This document shows positions 44,053-54,494 of a stretch of 64,000 bases of DNA, one piece after another. The notes under the pieces are model-generated. The model was not told the DNA's origin. It ran no database searches and saw only the letters and a program-made list of their open reading frames with translations. Within the stretch, counting starts at the first letter, position 1. Every line of letters begins with the position of its first letter. The position numbers and the translations under genes were made by a program. The stretch spans positions 126,001-190,000 of the forward strand of contig CAJNDS010000055.1 of NCBI GenBank assembly GCA_905221605.1, given 5' to 3'. Source of the DNA: Symbiodinium natans. Lineage: Eukaryota > Sar > Dinophyceae > Suessiales > Symbiodiniaceae.

Positions 44053-45667
44053 AGACTTCCTGGTTTTGGCTCCTCGGCCCTGTAAAGGCTATGACGATGA
44101 CTTGTGGCGGACTAGACTCGTATGTAAGCCACTTAAGCCATTTAAGCTACTTAACCTGCTGTAACCTTTGTCTGTTTGTCTTTCTTGGTTTGTCGCTGCG
44201 AGGACGATTTCCTTCCTCTGGCAGAAGCTCAAGAGCTGGCGAAGGCGCTGGACAAACTGAGGCCGCAGATGCAACCAGGCGCGCTGGGAAGTTCTGGGAA
44301 GTTGCACTTCGAAGTTCTGCACAAGTTTGGAAGCAATCCTTATATGTCTGTTGCCAAGGCATGACGGATTCGGAGCTCTCTGCCTATGGCATTGCTGACA
44401 TGCTCTTGTGACTCAAGAGCACGCGCTCATTGATACGTAAGTTCCGAATTGCAGGTCGTGGAGATGAGCCGCCTGTCAGAGAAACCAGTGATTGCAGTTT
44501 GTCGTCGCAGTTCGTCGCGGCACACTTTGAGCAGCAACCACGCAAGCTGCTTCAAGTTGTACAGTTCTTGTAGATGGTAAGTGCTGCATTCCACAGTCCG
44601 TGCATTCAAGGGTGTTGTGGCTGAAGCCAGCTGAAGCCCCGGAGCTTGGTAGCTCGTATGCACTGCTGCCGACTGTTGCCATCAGGATCTTGTCCATTTT
44701 TACGCCAGCTGCCAAACCGAGGTCCCCTGGTGGAGCACACGAATGCTCTTGTGAGCCTCATGATGGGCATCCCCGAGGTCGGAGTGCGATTCCCGATCCG
44801 TGTCGAATCCTTGTGTCGGGCAGGCCAAGATCCAAGCTCGAATGCAGGGCATTACGGCGTTGTCAGATGCACAGTTTGCACTTTTCCCGGGCAGTCCAGA
44901 AAATGCTTCCCTGCAGCGTTTATGCTTCCGCATCGTAGGGATACACACGTCTTGTTGCAGTGCTGGCCCTAGATGGCACTGCATGGACTAAGGATGATGC
45001 TAGATACATTCGCCATGTGGACAATGAAGATGGATGCAATGGAAGACCCAAGACTGCATGGTAGTGTCTGGTAGCGTCGCAGGGAGCATGCACGTGAAGG
45101 GCTTGCCCGCCCATGAACTTGAGCATGCCTGCACCAGAGCAACTCGAAGGATTGTTGACCTGCACCTTCTACTTGAACGAGGATTGGGATGCAGAACGTG
45201 ACGGTGGTGAAATCCGATTGTGCGGGGCTTGAAGATGTCATCCAAGTCACGGCTTTACTCCTCGACAACATGAGGTTTGAGGAGGATCAGAAGCAAATCA
45301 AAGCAGACGTGGCACCAGTGATGAATCGTTGCTCGTCAAGTGCCAGCACGCCATTTAGGTATCTATGGGTGCACCTAGCCTGCCGACACAGACTTCTTTG
45401 TAAGCTCTCACCAAGGCAACCAGCATCTCACCAGTTTAGTGCAAAGTGCAGTGCAGGTTTGGTCGCTTTCTTCAGTGACTCCTCAGTGCCTCATGAAGTA
45501 CGCAGGAGCCGTCGCCAGTCGCCCAGCCAGAGCCGAATAGCAGCCTCATCGTTTCCACATGTTTCGCTTGCCGTTTCGGAGGTGACAGGCGCGCTGTCAC
45601 GACCTGGTACATCAACGAGGCACCTGTTTGCATCGAAAGAGGTGTGCGAAAAACAATCAACGCATAG
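44053..45667 (+). CDS. prolyl 4-hydroxylase, PHD/EGLN type (gene 2)
   Basis: This is a second member of the same Fe(II)/2-oxoglutarate family. An exon ending at 44,119 (GYDDDLWRTRL) joins across a GT-AG intron (44,120-44,202) to DDFLPLAEAQELAKALDKL. The catalytic core is in tiny exons: to 45,044 (ARYIRHVDNEDGCNG, with His and Asp iron ligands); 45,150-45,219 (LLTCTFYLNEDWDAERDGG); 45,275-45,327 (FEEDQKQIKADVAPVMN); 45,457-45,513 (LVAFFSDSSVPHEV, second iron His); 45,582-45,667 (DRRAVTTWYINEAP, with the 2-oxoglutarate Arg). Introns: 45,045-45,149 GA-AG (105 nt), 45,220-45,274 GT-AG (55), 45,328-45,456 GT-AG (129), 45,514-45,581 GC-AG (68). Spacing between HEV and the Arg (six residues) equals gene 1 and family members. 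Exons between 44,370 and 44,960 are only partly resolved (LSDAQFALFPG near 44,870). The last exon may continue beyond TAG 45,665 by another splice. Confidence 0.85.
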
Positions 45668-45669
45668 AG

Positions 45670-46960
45670 AGGTCCGCGCACCATTGGCAGCAATTGCCAG
45701 GAGCTGCACCTGGCGTACCACCAAGCCGAGGAAGAGGGGCAGTGAGGTGACAGCGAGGTGACAGAAAGTTTCGGTGTATGTTCTTGCTTTTCAGTATTGA
45801 AGGCACTGTTCCGAAGATCCATACCGGGCACACTTCCCGTGCGAAAAAGCATTGGTCAAGCGAGGCTGGCGCAGCCGTCTCTGTGTGCTGCAGTTTCCCT
45901 GGCCAAAGAATGCCAGATGTACTGTAGGCTTGAGAGCGTTTTGAGAAGGGCGTTAGTGCCAACATTCTGGTAATAGCAAAGTCCTTTTGTGGCCACATTC
46001 GGCATGCTTCGGAAGCAAGGGAAGCAACAGCAGTTTGTCAATCGAACCATGCATGCCACAACATAAGGAACGTGGCATCGATCGCATTGCAGCAGGGCGG
46101 CCAGCTCAGCAGGTGTTGCTGTCTGGCCAAGGGGCCAGTTTGTAGCTGCCTGCCTGCATGCTGGGGTGCGCCGGGATACTCCGCCATCAAGTTGTTCCGC
46201 TGCGTTTGCTTGATGTCCCTTGGATCTTCTGCAGCTGTACAGCTTCATAAACTAGAATCTTTGCCAACCGCTGCCAGCAGATTGTCCTGTTGGCCGCGTC
46301 CTGCATATTGTGCGCCATGATGAGGAGGAGTGCGTCGCAACTGGGACGTGTTGTGAATGCATCATCGATCGGAGTGGGGTTGTAGAAGCATCAAGCCCGA
46401 CTCGCACTCCTAAACCAAGGCGGGCGCGTTGCTTGCAGCTGGTTTTCGTCAGCTGGAAGCCTAGTGACTCAAACCTGGCTCCGGGAGTCCGGGAGTTCTA
46501 AGAGCTGTCCTGTCCTAGGCTCCCTCTGGCTTCAAGGAGCCAGTAGCAGCTCGGCACAAAAATCAAACAAATCAAGCAACAGCTTGCCTGAGTAACATTT
46601 GGAATTATTCCCCATCTCAGGCGGCATGCTTCAGAAGGCTTGGGCCGCAGGGGGCTTCCTTTGGCGTGATCTGTTCGGACAGTTCAACAGTCCATGCGAG
46701 TTAGGAGTTTGTTCTTTGAAGTCGTGAAGTCGCTGGGTTGGTCGAAATGTCGGAAAACCGAAAGAATAGCTAAACTCCGAATCCGAACCTTCCTGAACCC
46801 TCTAAACTCTGAAGCCCTTTGTCCGAAGCTCTAGACCAAGCTCCAGAGCCCGAAACCCTCAAATCCTCAAACTATTTAATTTCTGAAGCTTGTAGACATT
46901 ACCCTGACAACCCGAAGACCCGGCTTCCAAAGCTCTGAGCCCCATTAAACCGAGAGACGC
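45670..46960. other. stretch without a supportable gene
   Basis: A short frame at 45,700-45,745 (ELHLAYHQAEEEGQ) after GCCAG could be an alternative last exon of hydroxylase gene 2. Otherwise only short overlapping frames are seen. At 46,780-46,900 a loosely repetitive CCGAA / CTCTAAA / AACCCTC sequence precedes the spliced-leader relic. Confidence 0.4.
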
Positions 46961-46966
46961 TCATCT

Positions 46967-46988
46967 CCCTGAGCCATTTTGGCAGAAG
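46967..46988 (+). other. spliced-leader relic
   Basis: The dinoflagellate spliced leader ends CCGTAGCCATTTTGGCTCAAG. Here the genome has CC, then AGCCATTTTGGC exact over 12 bases, then AAG, with two mismatched pairs (17 of 21 positions match). It stands 47 bases upstream of the start codon of the only clearly intronless gene, in the same orientation, which is where the leader of a retroposed, trans-spliced mRNA would lie. Leader relics of this kind are established for dinoflagellate genomes. That this one arose so is inference. Confidence 0.65.
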
Positions 46989-47034
46989 AAACATTAGCAA
47001 ATTTTGTGAGACGCTTCGCCGTATAGCCGCAGCC

Positions 47035-47802
47035 ATGATCATGGGATTCCTCACTCTTGGTGCCGCGGTCCTGGTCGGGGCCGCCTCTCCCGACAAGGCC
47101 ACACAGCTCTCAGAGGCCATGGCCATGGATGCATGCGCTGAGGGGACGTGCGCCTTGCACGCGCTCCAGCAGAACACAACCGCCCTCCCGGCCAACAGTA
47201 CGAAGCGGAAGAACCACACGGAGGAACCGGTCAGCGCCGAGAAGAAGCAGGGGCTTGAGGACGAGGACTTCATCGATCCGGAGGGCGACCTGCTTGGTGG
47301 TGAGAACTTCGCCGCGGTCAAAGTAGCTGCTGGTTGGTCCCAGGGCGGAGACAAAGTTTGGGGCAGTGGCAGAGGCATCGAAGACGTCAATGGTGGCAAT
47401 GTCGGCTACTACAACAACGGCATGGACGCAGCTCACGCGCGCTGCGGCGGCAGCCACTGTGCCCTGATCGTAAACCCCCCGGGCCACCGCAGCATCAATC
47501 AGTTCCATATCCACTTCGTCAACTACGCAGGTTATGGATCCAATCTCAAGCACAAGCTCGAGCAGAGGGTTTGTGGCAAAAGCGGATGGCGCAGCGGAGG
47601 CCTGCCTTGTCATGGCAAGGCTATCTTCGTCGGCGGTTGGCCGAATGTCTTCTCCGTGGCCATGGGTGGCGGCGGCATGAGGCATGCTAGCGTGATCGCT
47701 TGGCCCGGCTCCTGCGGTCACAAGGGGACGATTATCGAGTTGGCCTATGGCTGCAGCATAGAGCATCAGATTCGCGGAGACTACAACCCGGCCTATCGTT
47801 AG
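47035..47802 (+). CDS. secreted HIT-like protein resembling CDP-diacylglycerol pyrophosphatase
   Basis: One uninterrupted frame of 255 codons starts at an ATG in good context (GCAGCCATGA) and ends at TAG. Residues 1-17 (MIMGFLTLGAAVLVGAA) form a signal peptide. Residues to about 90 are acidic/basic linker. The core has CALIVNPPGHRSINQFHIHF near residue 145-165. In the CDP-diacylglycerol pyrophosphatase branch of the HIT superfamily, an N-S/P...Q-N-x-x-HIH motif of this layout carries the catalytic His, so I infer a nucleotide-phosphoester hydrolase fold. Five or six Cys residues after the motif suggest disulfides, consistent with export. The C-terminal part (GTIIELAYGCSIEHQIRG) is well ordered. 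No intron is needed anywhere, unlike the neighbours, and a spliced-leader relic lies upstream: probably a retroposed copy that stayed functional. The family call is moderate. Confidence 0.7.
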   Translation: MIMGFLTLGAAVLVGAASPDKATQLSEAMAMDACAEGTCALHALQQNTTALPANSTKRKNHTEEPVSAEKKQGLEDEDFIDPEGDLLGGENFAAVKVAAGWSQGGDKVWGSGRGIEDVNGGNVGYYNNGMDAAHARCGGSHCALIVNPPGHRSINQFHIHFVNYAGYGSNLKHKLEQRVCGKSGWRSGGLPCHGKAIFVGGWPNVFSVAMGGGGMRHASVIAWPGSCGHKGTIIELAYGCSIEHQIRGDYNPAYR

Positions 47803-49685
47803 GCAGGTAAGGGTCACTGCGATGAGATCACGAGGCGGCCTCTTTTGTCCTTGCCAGTCTTAAGCACTGGCTCGAATTCATCTCGGTGGCCATAATCTCT
47901 TTTTGCTCGGGCTCTGTACTTGATGCAAGTTCCTGGCTACACTACAAAAGTATAGCCTCCTCTTCCAACAGAGTTTTGTTCATGTGTCGGCATTTAAGCC
48001 CTAGACCGTTCCCAAGAAGTGATTGACTCAGAGAAAAAAGGCATCTAGGTCTGCTGTCTGTCACAGGTGTCCGCCCCTGGGCCTTTGCCGAGCTAGCTGA
48101 GGTAGAGTTGAAACACAGTTGCGCTTCCTACAGCGAATGTTTGTATGTGTGCATGGGTATCGTAACGCCTAGTTATGAAGATGTATTGCAGCTCATTCTT
48201 CCTCTTCCAGTGTGCTGATGACTCCGGTCCGTACATGTCATGTCACCTCCCAGCGGATCGTCAGGGACATGCCTCCCGTACAGAGTCAGCGGACCTGCCT
48301 GCCTTTTTTTCCCAAAACCCTTCGCGGGTTGGGGTTCTCCTTCAGGTCTTCAAACGGGCAGGTCGTGATACGGGGTGCGGCGCGGCAAGCAAAGGCGGAA
48401 AAGGCGTGGCAGACCACTCGACGGAAAGGACCCGAGCATGTTGGATGGAAGACTTTGGGGTGCGGAGCGGGTTGTCGGGGGATCCACCACAGGGAGGTGG
48501 TCCTCAGGGAGGCGAGATGGGCTGGGTCCGTGAAGAGGGGTGCAGTTGGCGGTTGGGGGGCGCCAGTGGGGTGGGGGCACAGCAGCAGGGAGGTGGTTGG
48601 CCGGGAGGTGGCCTGGGTGCAGCGGGGGCGGGGTCCAGGGACGGCGAGACATGCGGACGCGGTGGGGCGGTAGATGGCGGTAGGGCCTGCGAGACGTGTG
48701 CGAGAAGGACCGCCGGGTGGTCCTCCTCGTGTGAAAGGAGCTTCTTGTGCCTCCTAGAACTCGGCACGGGCTGGATTTTCATTGATTTGTAGTACAAGTT
48801 TAGTGCTGCAATCTCGGTTTCGGGTGAGCTGGCTGGGTTGTCATGGTCAGCAGTAACAAGAATGGGCAGCACCCGCAGCTCCATACTCGCTCTGCGGTGC
48901 GGCAAAAAAATAGCCTACGAGTACTTCTGCAGACGGTTTTTTGGGTTCTCAGGTTGACCTTGTTTAAGACCATTGGGTAGACTCTCTGATCCGGAATGTG
49001 GCTGTAGCATGTTTCGGCACTCCAAGCTTCTCATGGTTTGTCATTTGCTGCTGCGGGAATCTCAGAACATCTCAGAACATCGGCAGGTAGCAGAGCAGAG
49101 CCCCTCTGCTCCACGCAGAGAACTGATACGTAAAGAGGCTCGACGAGAGCCTCGGCTGCGGACTTTTTTGCGGCGGCCTGTTCGAGCTTTCCAGTCTCGT
49201 ACACTGTGTGTGTGTGTGATGATTTGTTCACCGCAACAAAACGAATACACACGAATTACATGAACAAATGATTGTATGCAGGAATCCCATGTGGCTGCAA
49301 GCGCATCTGGGCAGCATGAGGGTTGCGAAGCCGACTTAGTCTTGCCAACTTGTTCGTGACACTGCCGTGACCACAGGCGTCCCTGGCCTTTCAGCAGACG
49401 CTTTCTTGCACTAGAAGCAACGCGTGGTGTGTTGACTTGGCCTGGCTGATTTTGCTGATTAAGATGATTAAGCTGATTGCCTGCCTGGAACAGCGTCTTG
49501 AATATCGCTCGATCTTGGCTTCCTGTACGGGCTTGCGAAAGTTAAAACAAGTCCTTACTCACCTTGCCACGGGCATTCAAGTTGAGCCAAGATGTGGCCT
49601 GAGGTACAAGTTTTCCGTGTCGAGGTCACGAGAAGGCTGGCATGACCAAGCCGTGCGCATCATGGGCATAGGGCCACTTTGAAAG
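47803..49685. other. stretch without a supportable gene
   Basis: A 205-codon frame (48,175-48,792) is Gly/Arg-rich, produced by GGGAGGTGG-type sequence, and is not convincing. Short (GT)n at about 49,205-49,217. At 49,690-49,725 CGACTTTGCTT is repeated three times. Nothing else is recognised. Confidence 0.45.
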
Positions 49686-49989
49686 GTCGACTTTGCTTCG
49701 ACTTTGCTTCGACTTTGCTTCAGGTGCTGCCATTTCCAGCATCTCTGAGCTGGTGCTAGCAGATGATAGAGCGCAGGCGGGCGCAAGACCTCTGCAAGCG
49801 AGATCTGTTGACCACCTCTCTTGGGGGTTCGTGTCGCCCTCGCAGGCGATGGCCTTGAAAGATCCGGGGGTTGTGTCCGAAGTCGCCATCGGGAATGAGA
49901 CTTGGACGAGAAGGGCATTTGAGAAGGAAGGCAGGAGAAGGAATGCGAATTTTTCGGGGCGAGGGCTCCTCTCTCCGAGGATGCTTCCG

Positions 49990-50378
49990 ACAGTGCTGGG
50001 ATGGATGACCCCTTGAAGTGCATCGACGACGACACCTCAACCAGCGGTCGCCCCAGTTTCTTGGAGCTGCTTTTGCAAAGCCTAACTTCGCTCCTGTGCG
50101 AGGCTTGCTTCTGTCACCAGGGCAGTACATCATAGTCAAAGTGCGACCGGGAGTTTTGGTGGGTAGCTTCGGCTTCAAAACACCTGGTGGCCAGGACTGG
50201 CGTAGCAGCTTACAGAGGAGAACACAGCACAATCTTTCCAGTTGTTCCTTGTGAGGAGACACATGGAACTGATCCAGTGGACTTTCAGCTCGAAGGTTCC
50301 ATGGATGGTGCCGACTGGTTCTTGCTGAACGCGAAGGCCAGCTGTGAAGAGGTCATACCGAAAGCAGGCGACAGTTAG
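49990..50378 (+). CDS. discoidin (F5/8 type C)-like domain, partial
   Basis: Two exons join in phase across a GA-AG intron at 50,195-50,255 (61 nt). The first exon reads DDPLKCIDDDTSTSGRPSF in one register near 50,006 and LLLSPGQYIIVKVRPGVLVG then FGFKTPGGQ up to 50,194. The second starts ETHGTDPVDFQLEGSMDGAD and continues WFLLNAK before TAG 50,376. The signature (aspartate-rich start, then Y/F-x-F-x-T-P, then DPV-x-F-x-LEGS-x-DG-x-W) is that of discoidin-like beta-sandwich domains, which bind carbohydrate or lipid. The first part needs a further register change that I could not place. Upstream exons may reach back to 49,700. The protein beyond this domain is not visible. Confidence 0.55.
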
Positions 50379-50516
50379 TGCCGGATGCGTAAGGCGGGCT
50401 ATGCGACGCCAGATGAACGCGGCATCTTGGTCGGACCCTTCATCGTCTCCAGGCCGTTGCGAAAATAGCATCTTGCATCGAGCACGTGGCGGCTTTGGAT
50501 TTTGAACTTTGGGAGG

Positions 50517-52885
50517 ATGTCGGCCATGGCTTTGCTCGGCAATCGCACACTTCCGGCAGCAGCAACAGCAGTACCAGCGTCGCCAGCTCCCCCACCTAGC
50601 GACTCAAAGCCGTTCGAAGTGCCACAGCAAGCAGATCAAGCAACAGCTCCAGCTGCAGTGCCGATCGTAGTGCCGGTGGCAGCAGCTGCCTCTGAGAGCA
50701 CCACGACAACACTGGATATTGTCGAAGCTGCGCCGGAGGAAGCGCAAAGCAAGGTGGCCCAGGCAGTCATGCAGGCCTCCAAGGCCAATGGCTTGGACAA
50801 TGCTGATACGGCAGCAACCGCTGCCGCTGTGTCTGCTGCAAGCGAGGCTGCAAAAGCATCCACTCCCGCAGCACAGGCAGATTCCCTCAGCAAAGTTGCA
50901 GAGGCGGCAGCTTCCATGGGCCTGAGCGATGCCCAGGTGCAGGATAGTGCAGTGAATGCGGTCTTGGTGCAGGGTCAGTGTGATCTAACAAGGAAAAGAA
51001 TGGGGTGTACGGTATGCTGTGCACGCCTGCGACCCGGCACGACCTGCCCCAGGTCGCAAGCATTTCGTCTGCACTCAGATCTACCGATCCGGACCATTGG
51101 GGCCATATACTTGACGCCTGGAAAGCAGCTGCTTCGGCAAACGCTGCCTCGAAGCCTACAGCCTCTCCTGAAGCGAAAGTTGCCGCTGTCGTGGCAGCGA
51201 CGGGAGACGCGGGCTTCACTGTTCAGCAGCAGGCTGTGGCTGCTGCAGCGACTTGGCCGTTTAGCGTTGCAGCCGCAATGCAGTGAAGGACTGTGCTGTG
51301 CTGCTTTGCCGGGAGTGAATCAGTGAACGTAAGTCCGTTCTGGACGATTGAGTCTGGTGTTGGCCCAAAACTATACAAAGGGAAAATAAGGGAAATGTAG
51401 GTTGCTAACTAGGATCGGCTTCAGTGGGACATGAACTACAGACCCGTGGTCATTGCGCAATTGTAGCTATTATACGCCCTTTGGGATTCGCATGTGGCAT
51501 GTGAGGGGTCCGAAGTTGAAGCCAGCCAAGGAAAGTGCTGTACCTGCAGCGCTGAAAGTGCTTCAGGGCGCAACGACCGCGGCACCTGTGAGCGTTGTTG
51601 GGCAGGCTCTGGCAGGCACCCAGCTGCATTGCAAACCCTCTTCACGGGATTTCACGGGCACTGTCTGTCTGCAAGCGGTTTCGGAACGTTGCCTTCTCCA
51701 TGAAGGTGCTGACATCCCGCTTGATCACAAGGCTGCTATTGTGGATGCAGCTTCTGCAGAGACTCAGGAGAACCAGTCGCCTGGCTTCAATCAGCTTGGG
51801 TCGCAATTCCTGTTTTGTTTGTGACGGGAGCCTGAACACAACAGCCGTCCGTATGCAAGGAAAGCTGTGGCAGACGTGCTGTCTGCTGCTGGACTGCTGT
51901 CCACGACAACGGAGCAGCCGGAAGCTGCAGCCTGGACTGGCAATGACTGGAAACACACGAAGCAGTTGTATCTCCATGATGCTTTGCAGAGCTCTGAACA
52001 GCTGGAACTTGTGAAGAGGTCGACCTCGGCGATCCCAACGTTAGACTCGTCATGGATGCAGTGTCTCAAAAGCTTGCGGATGTGCCCGTGAGCAAAGCAC
52101 AGAAGGCACCTGGGTGGGACTATCTAGAAATAGTAGTTCTTCGCTTGCGAACCACTGCAGAATGCTGGGGTGGTGTTGGCCGAGGCACGCATCGTAAACG
52201 CGGCTGCGCAAGCTCTGACAAAGGCCAGCACGACACCCTTCGATACTTGGCCGGATATCCCCGAAGCTGGGCTTCCGTGATTCGCCGTCTGGAATCTTAC
52301 AACACTTTTACAACATTTGCAACAGCGTGTCCATGTCCGTTCGAGGACGGTGTTGGCATGGTGGTCGAGGCTGCCAAAGAAGCAGGCCTGACCGATAGCC
52401 AGGTGTCGAAGAGACCTGTATGCATGCTTTGCGTGATACTGCACATAGAGTGCCCAGAGCCCAATCAGGGTTTGTGCGGGAGTTGAATCTGAGGATTGCT
52501 GCGGAGGCACCAGAGCTTTCCGCCGAGCAGCAGGTGTCTGTAGCCACAGCGCTGAGCGCCGCGGGAGACTCTCGGCTACCGTCGTAAACGGCACGGGACC
52601 CCAGTGCACATTCTGTCGCAGGCTTAGGGTTTGCCTTAGCCAAGGATGGAGTGGAAAAGGTCATGGAAAAGACCTTGCCCAAGCCGGCCGAGAAGGTCGC
52701 AGCGGTGGCTTGCCACGACCATGCGGCAAACTCACATCCCAAGAAAAGCGTCGAAAAGCTTCGAGTGTTCCATGACTTCAGCGGCTCGTGTTGCAGATGA
52801 GGTTGTCAAGGCCGAAGCTGCAGCTGGAATGGATGATGCAGAGCAAGCAAATTCAGCCGCAATCGCAGTTCCTGGGCTTATTTAG
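50517..52885 (+). CDS. alanine-rich repeat protein, multi-exon
   Basis: ATG 50,517 starts MSAMALLGNRTLP and a Pro/Ala linker, followed by repeated helical units. Recognisable units: GLDNADTAATAAAVSAAS (about 50,790), MGLSDAQVQDSAVNAV (about 50,918), GDAGFTVQQQAVAAAA (about 51,210), ADVLSAAGLLSTTTEQPEA (about 51,870), AEARIVNAAAQALTKA (about 52,180), EAAKEAGLTDSQVSK (about 52,365), AAEAPELSAEQQVSVATALS (about 52,500), and AAAGMDDAEQANSAAIAV (about 52,815). Each is about 35-45 residues: an Ala-rich helix, a G(L/M)-x-(D/S)A turn, then a second Ala-rich helix. They sit in separate exons in different registers, roughly one or two units per exon. The acceptor CCCCAG at 51,052 is clear and its donor is near 50,973. 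The end is TAG 52,883. I know no named family with this unit. It could be a structural or disordered-helical protein. Confidence 0.6.
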
Positions 52886-53279
52886 ACTACTGTAGCTAGC
52901 AATAACGAGCCTGCCTGGCTTGTTTTGGCCTTAGATTTACCCTCAATTCCGGTACCTCTCCACACGCTGCCACCATAGGTTTCCAGTCGTCGATGTGTGA
53001 TGGCACATCTTGATGATTTTTCTACCGTGTGCACATTATCTGATCCCGACCTAGGTCGCAGCAGCGGCTTCGGCATCCAAGCGAGTGGAAAGTGCAGAAA
53101 GTGAAGCTGACATCTTCAAAGAGATTGCGCCCTGTCATGCCTTATCCTACTTCCCCACCTTCCTTATCGGTTCATAGGTTTGTTTGAAGAACTACATGAA
53201 ATTTACTGCTAAGTAAGGGCCAGCAAAGCTGCCACACAGACGAACAGATGACTTCATAACGGGGAAATCAGTGGAGAGT

Positions 53280-53320
53280 ACATCGGAGAGAGAGAGAGAC
53301 ACACACACACACACATTGGC
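53280..53320. repeat. (AG)n(AC)n microsatellite
   Basis: GAGAGAGAGAGAC followed by an (AC)n run. Surrounding DNA from 52,890 to 53,500 shows no gene. Confidence 0.85.
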
Positions 53321-53579
53321 CAAGACGATGAGAACAAAAGAAGTAGTACCGGTTTGAAGGGTGGGCACCCTAGGGATATTGTCTGGGGTTGCTCTGCAGG
53401 AAGTTCTGCCGACGACTCCTGCTCTACTTTTCGAGGAACTGTTTTGCTACTGCTTTGACGACGACAACTACCTACTATTTCGCCATTCATTTTTTTGTCG
53501 TCATGATTATCGTTTTCCCTTTGCTGCTGCTGTTGTTGCTTTTGTATGTTTACTACGAGTACGAAATGCCATTGCTGTT

Positions 53580-53728
53580 GCTACTACTCTTACTACACAA
53601 ATTGCACTGTTGCTGCTACTACTACCACTACTACCACTACCACTACTACTACTACTACTACTACTGCTACTACTACTACTACTACCACCACGACGACGAC
53701 GACTACTACTACCACTACTACCACTTCC

Positions 53729-53760
<32 letters not shown>

Positions 53761-53855
53761 TACTACCACTACTACTACTACTGCTGCTACTATTACTACT
53801 ACTTCGACTACGACTACTACTACTACTACTACGACGACGACGACTCAATACTCCT
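53580..53855. repeat. (CTA)n trinucleotide tract
   Basis: About 270 bases of CTA units with CCA, CTG, CGA and CTT interruptions. The frames give poly-Tyr, poly-Leu and poly-Thr and are artefacts. It is a second large trinucleotide tract of the same CTA/CTG type as at 5,078-5,397. Confidence 0.95.
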
Positions 53856-54494
53856 GCTGCTGCTACGCTGTTTCAGTTGCCATAACTGTTGATTGAGGTC
53901 GAGTTGACGGCTCCTCTGAAATCAGAAGCTCAGACGCTCAGACACACAGATACTGTATCCACAAAGGTAGCTGAGTGACTGAGACTCTTCTTCGCGCTCT
54001 CTCACTTTTTGTGTTTTGCTTTAGCTCTTTTGATGACAGGTGCTAGAACTAGTGTAATTGCTTCTTGTCACTTCTATTTCCACTTTTTTACAGCTTTCGT
54101 TGGGACCCTTTATTGTCTACAGATCAGGCTTCGTCTGTAGTTCCAGACTCCGAAAGCTGTGCGAAAGTGTTACCGTCCTGTATCCGGAGACACGAACTGA
54201 ACAACTCAAAACGAAGTATGTCAAATTGCTGTACCGCAAACAGCACTAACGCGTGCCAATCTTGACAGTTTATTGATTTGCAGATATGCAGAATACTTTC
54301 AACAATGTATATACCCAACGATACGCGCAACGGATCCTTTTCGAGAATTTGAGAAACTTCTGAGTGACTCCGGCTGCTGTTTCTATCTTACAACGACCAC
54401 TTGCTTGATCCCAACTGACTCTTTTTGGATGATTGTTATACACTTCTGTGCCCTCACATCATGAGTGCGGTGGGAACCCTGCTGCAAAAAATAA

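Noticed and set aside
47110-47817. 235-codon minus-strand open frame
   Set aside because: Exact shadow of the HIT-like gene, whose signal peptide and motif are on the plus strand.
48175-48792. 205-codon plus-strand open frame
   Set aside because: Gly-rich product of GGGAGGTGG-type sequence. No start context, motif or splice support.
53361-53896. poly-Leu/Tyr/Thr open frames
   Set aside because: Pure translation of the CTA tract.
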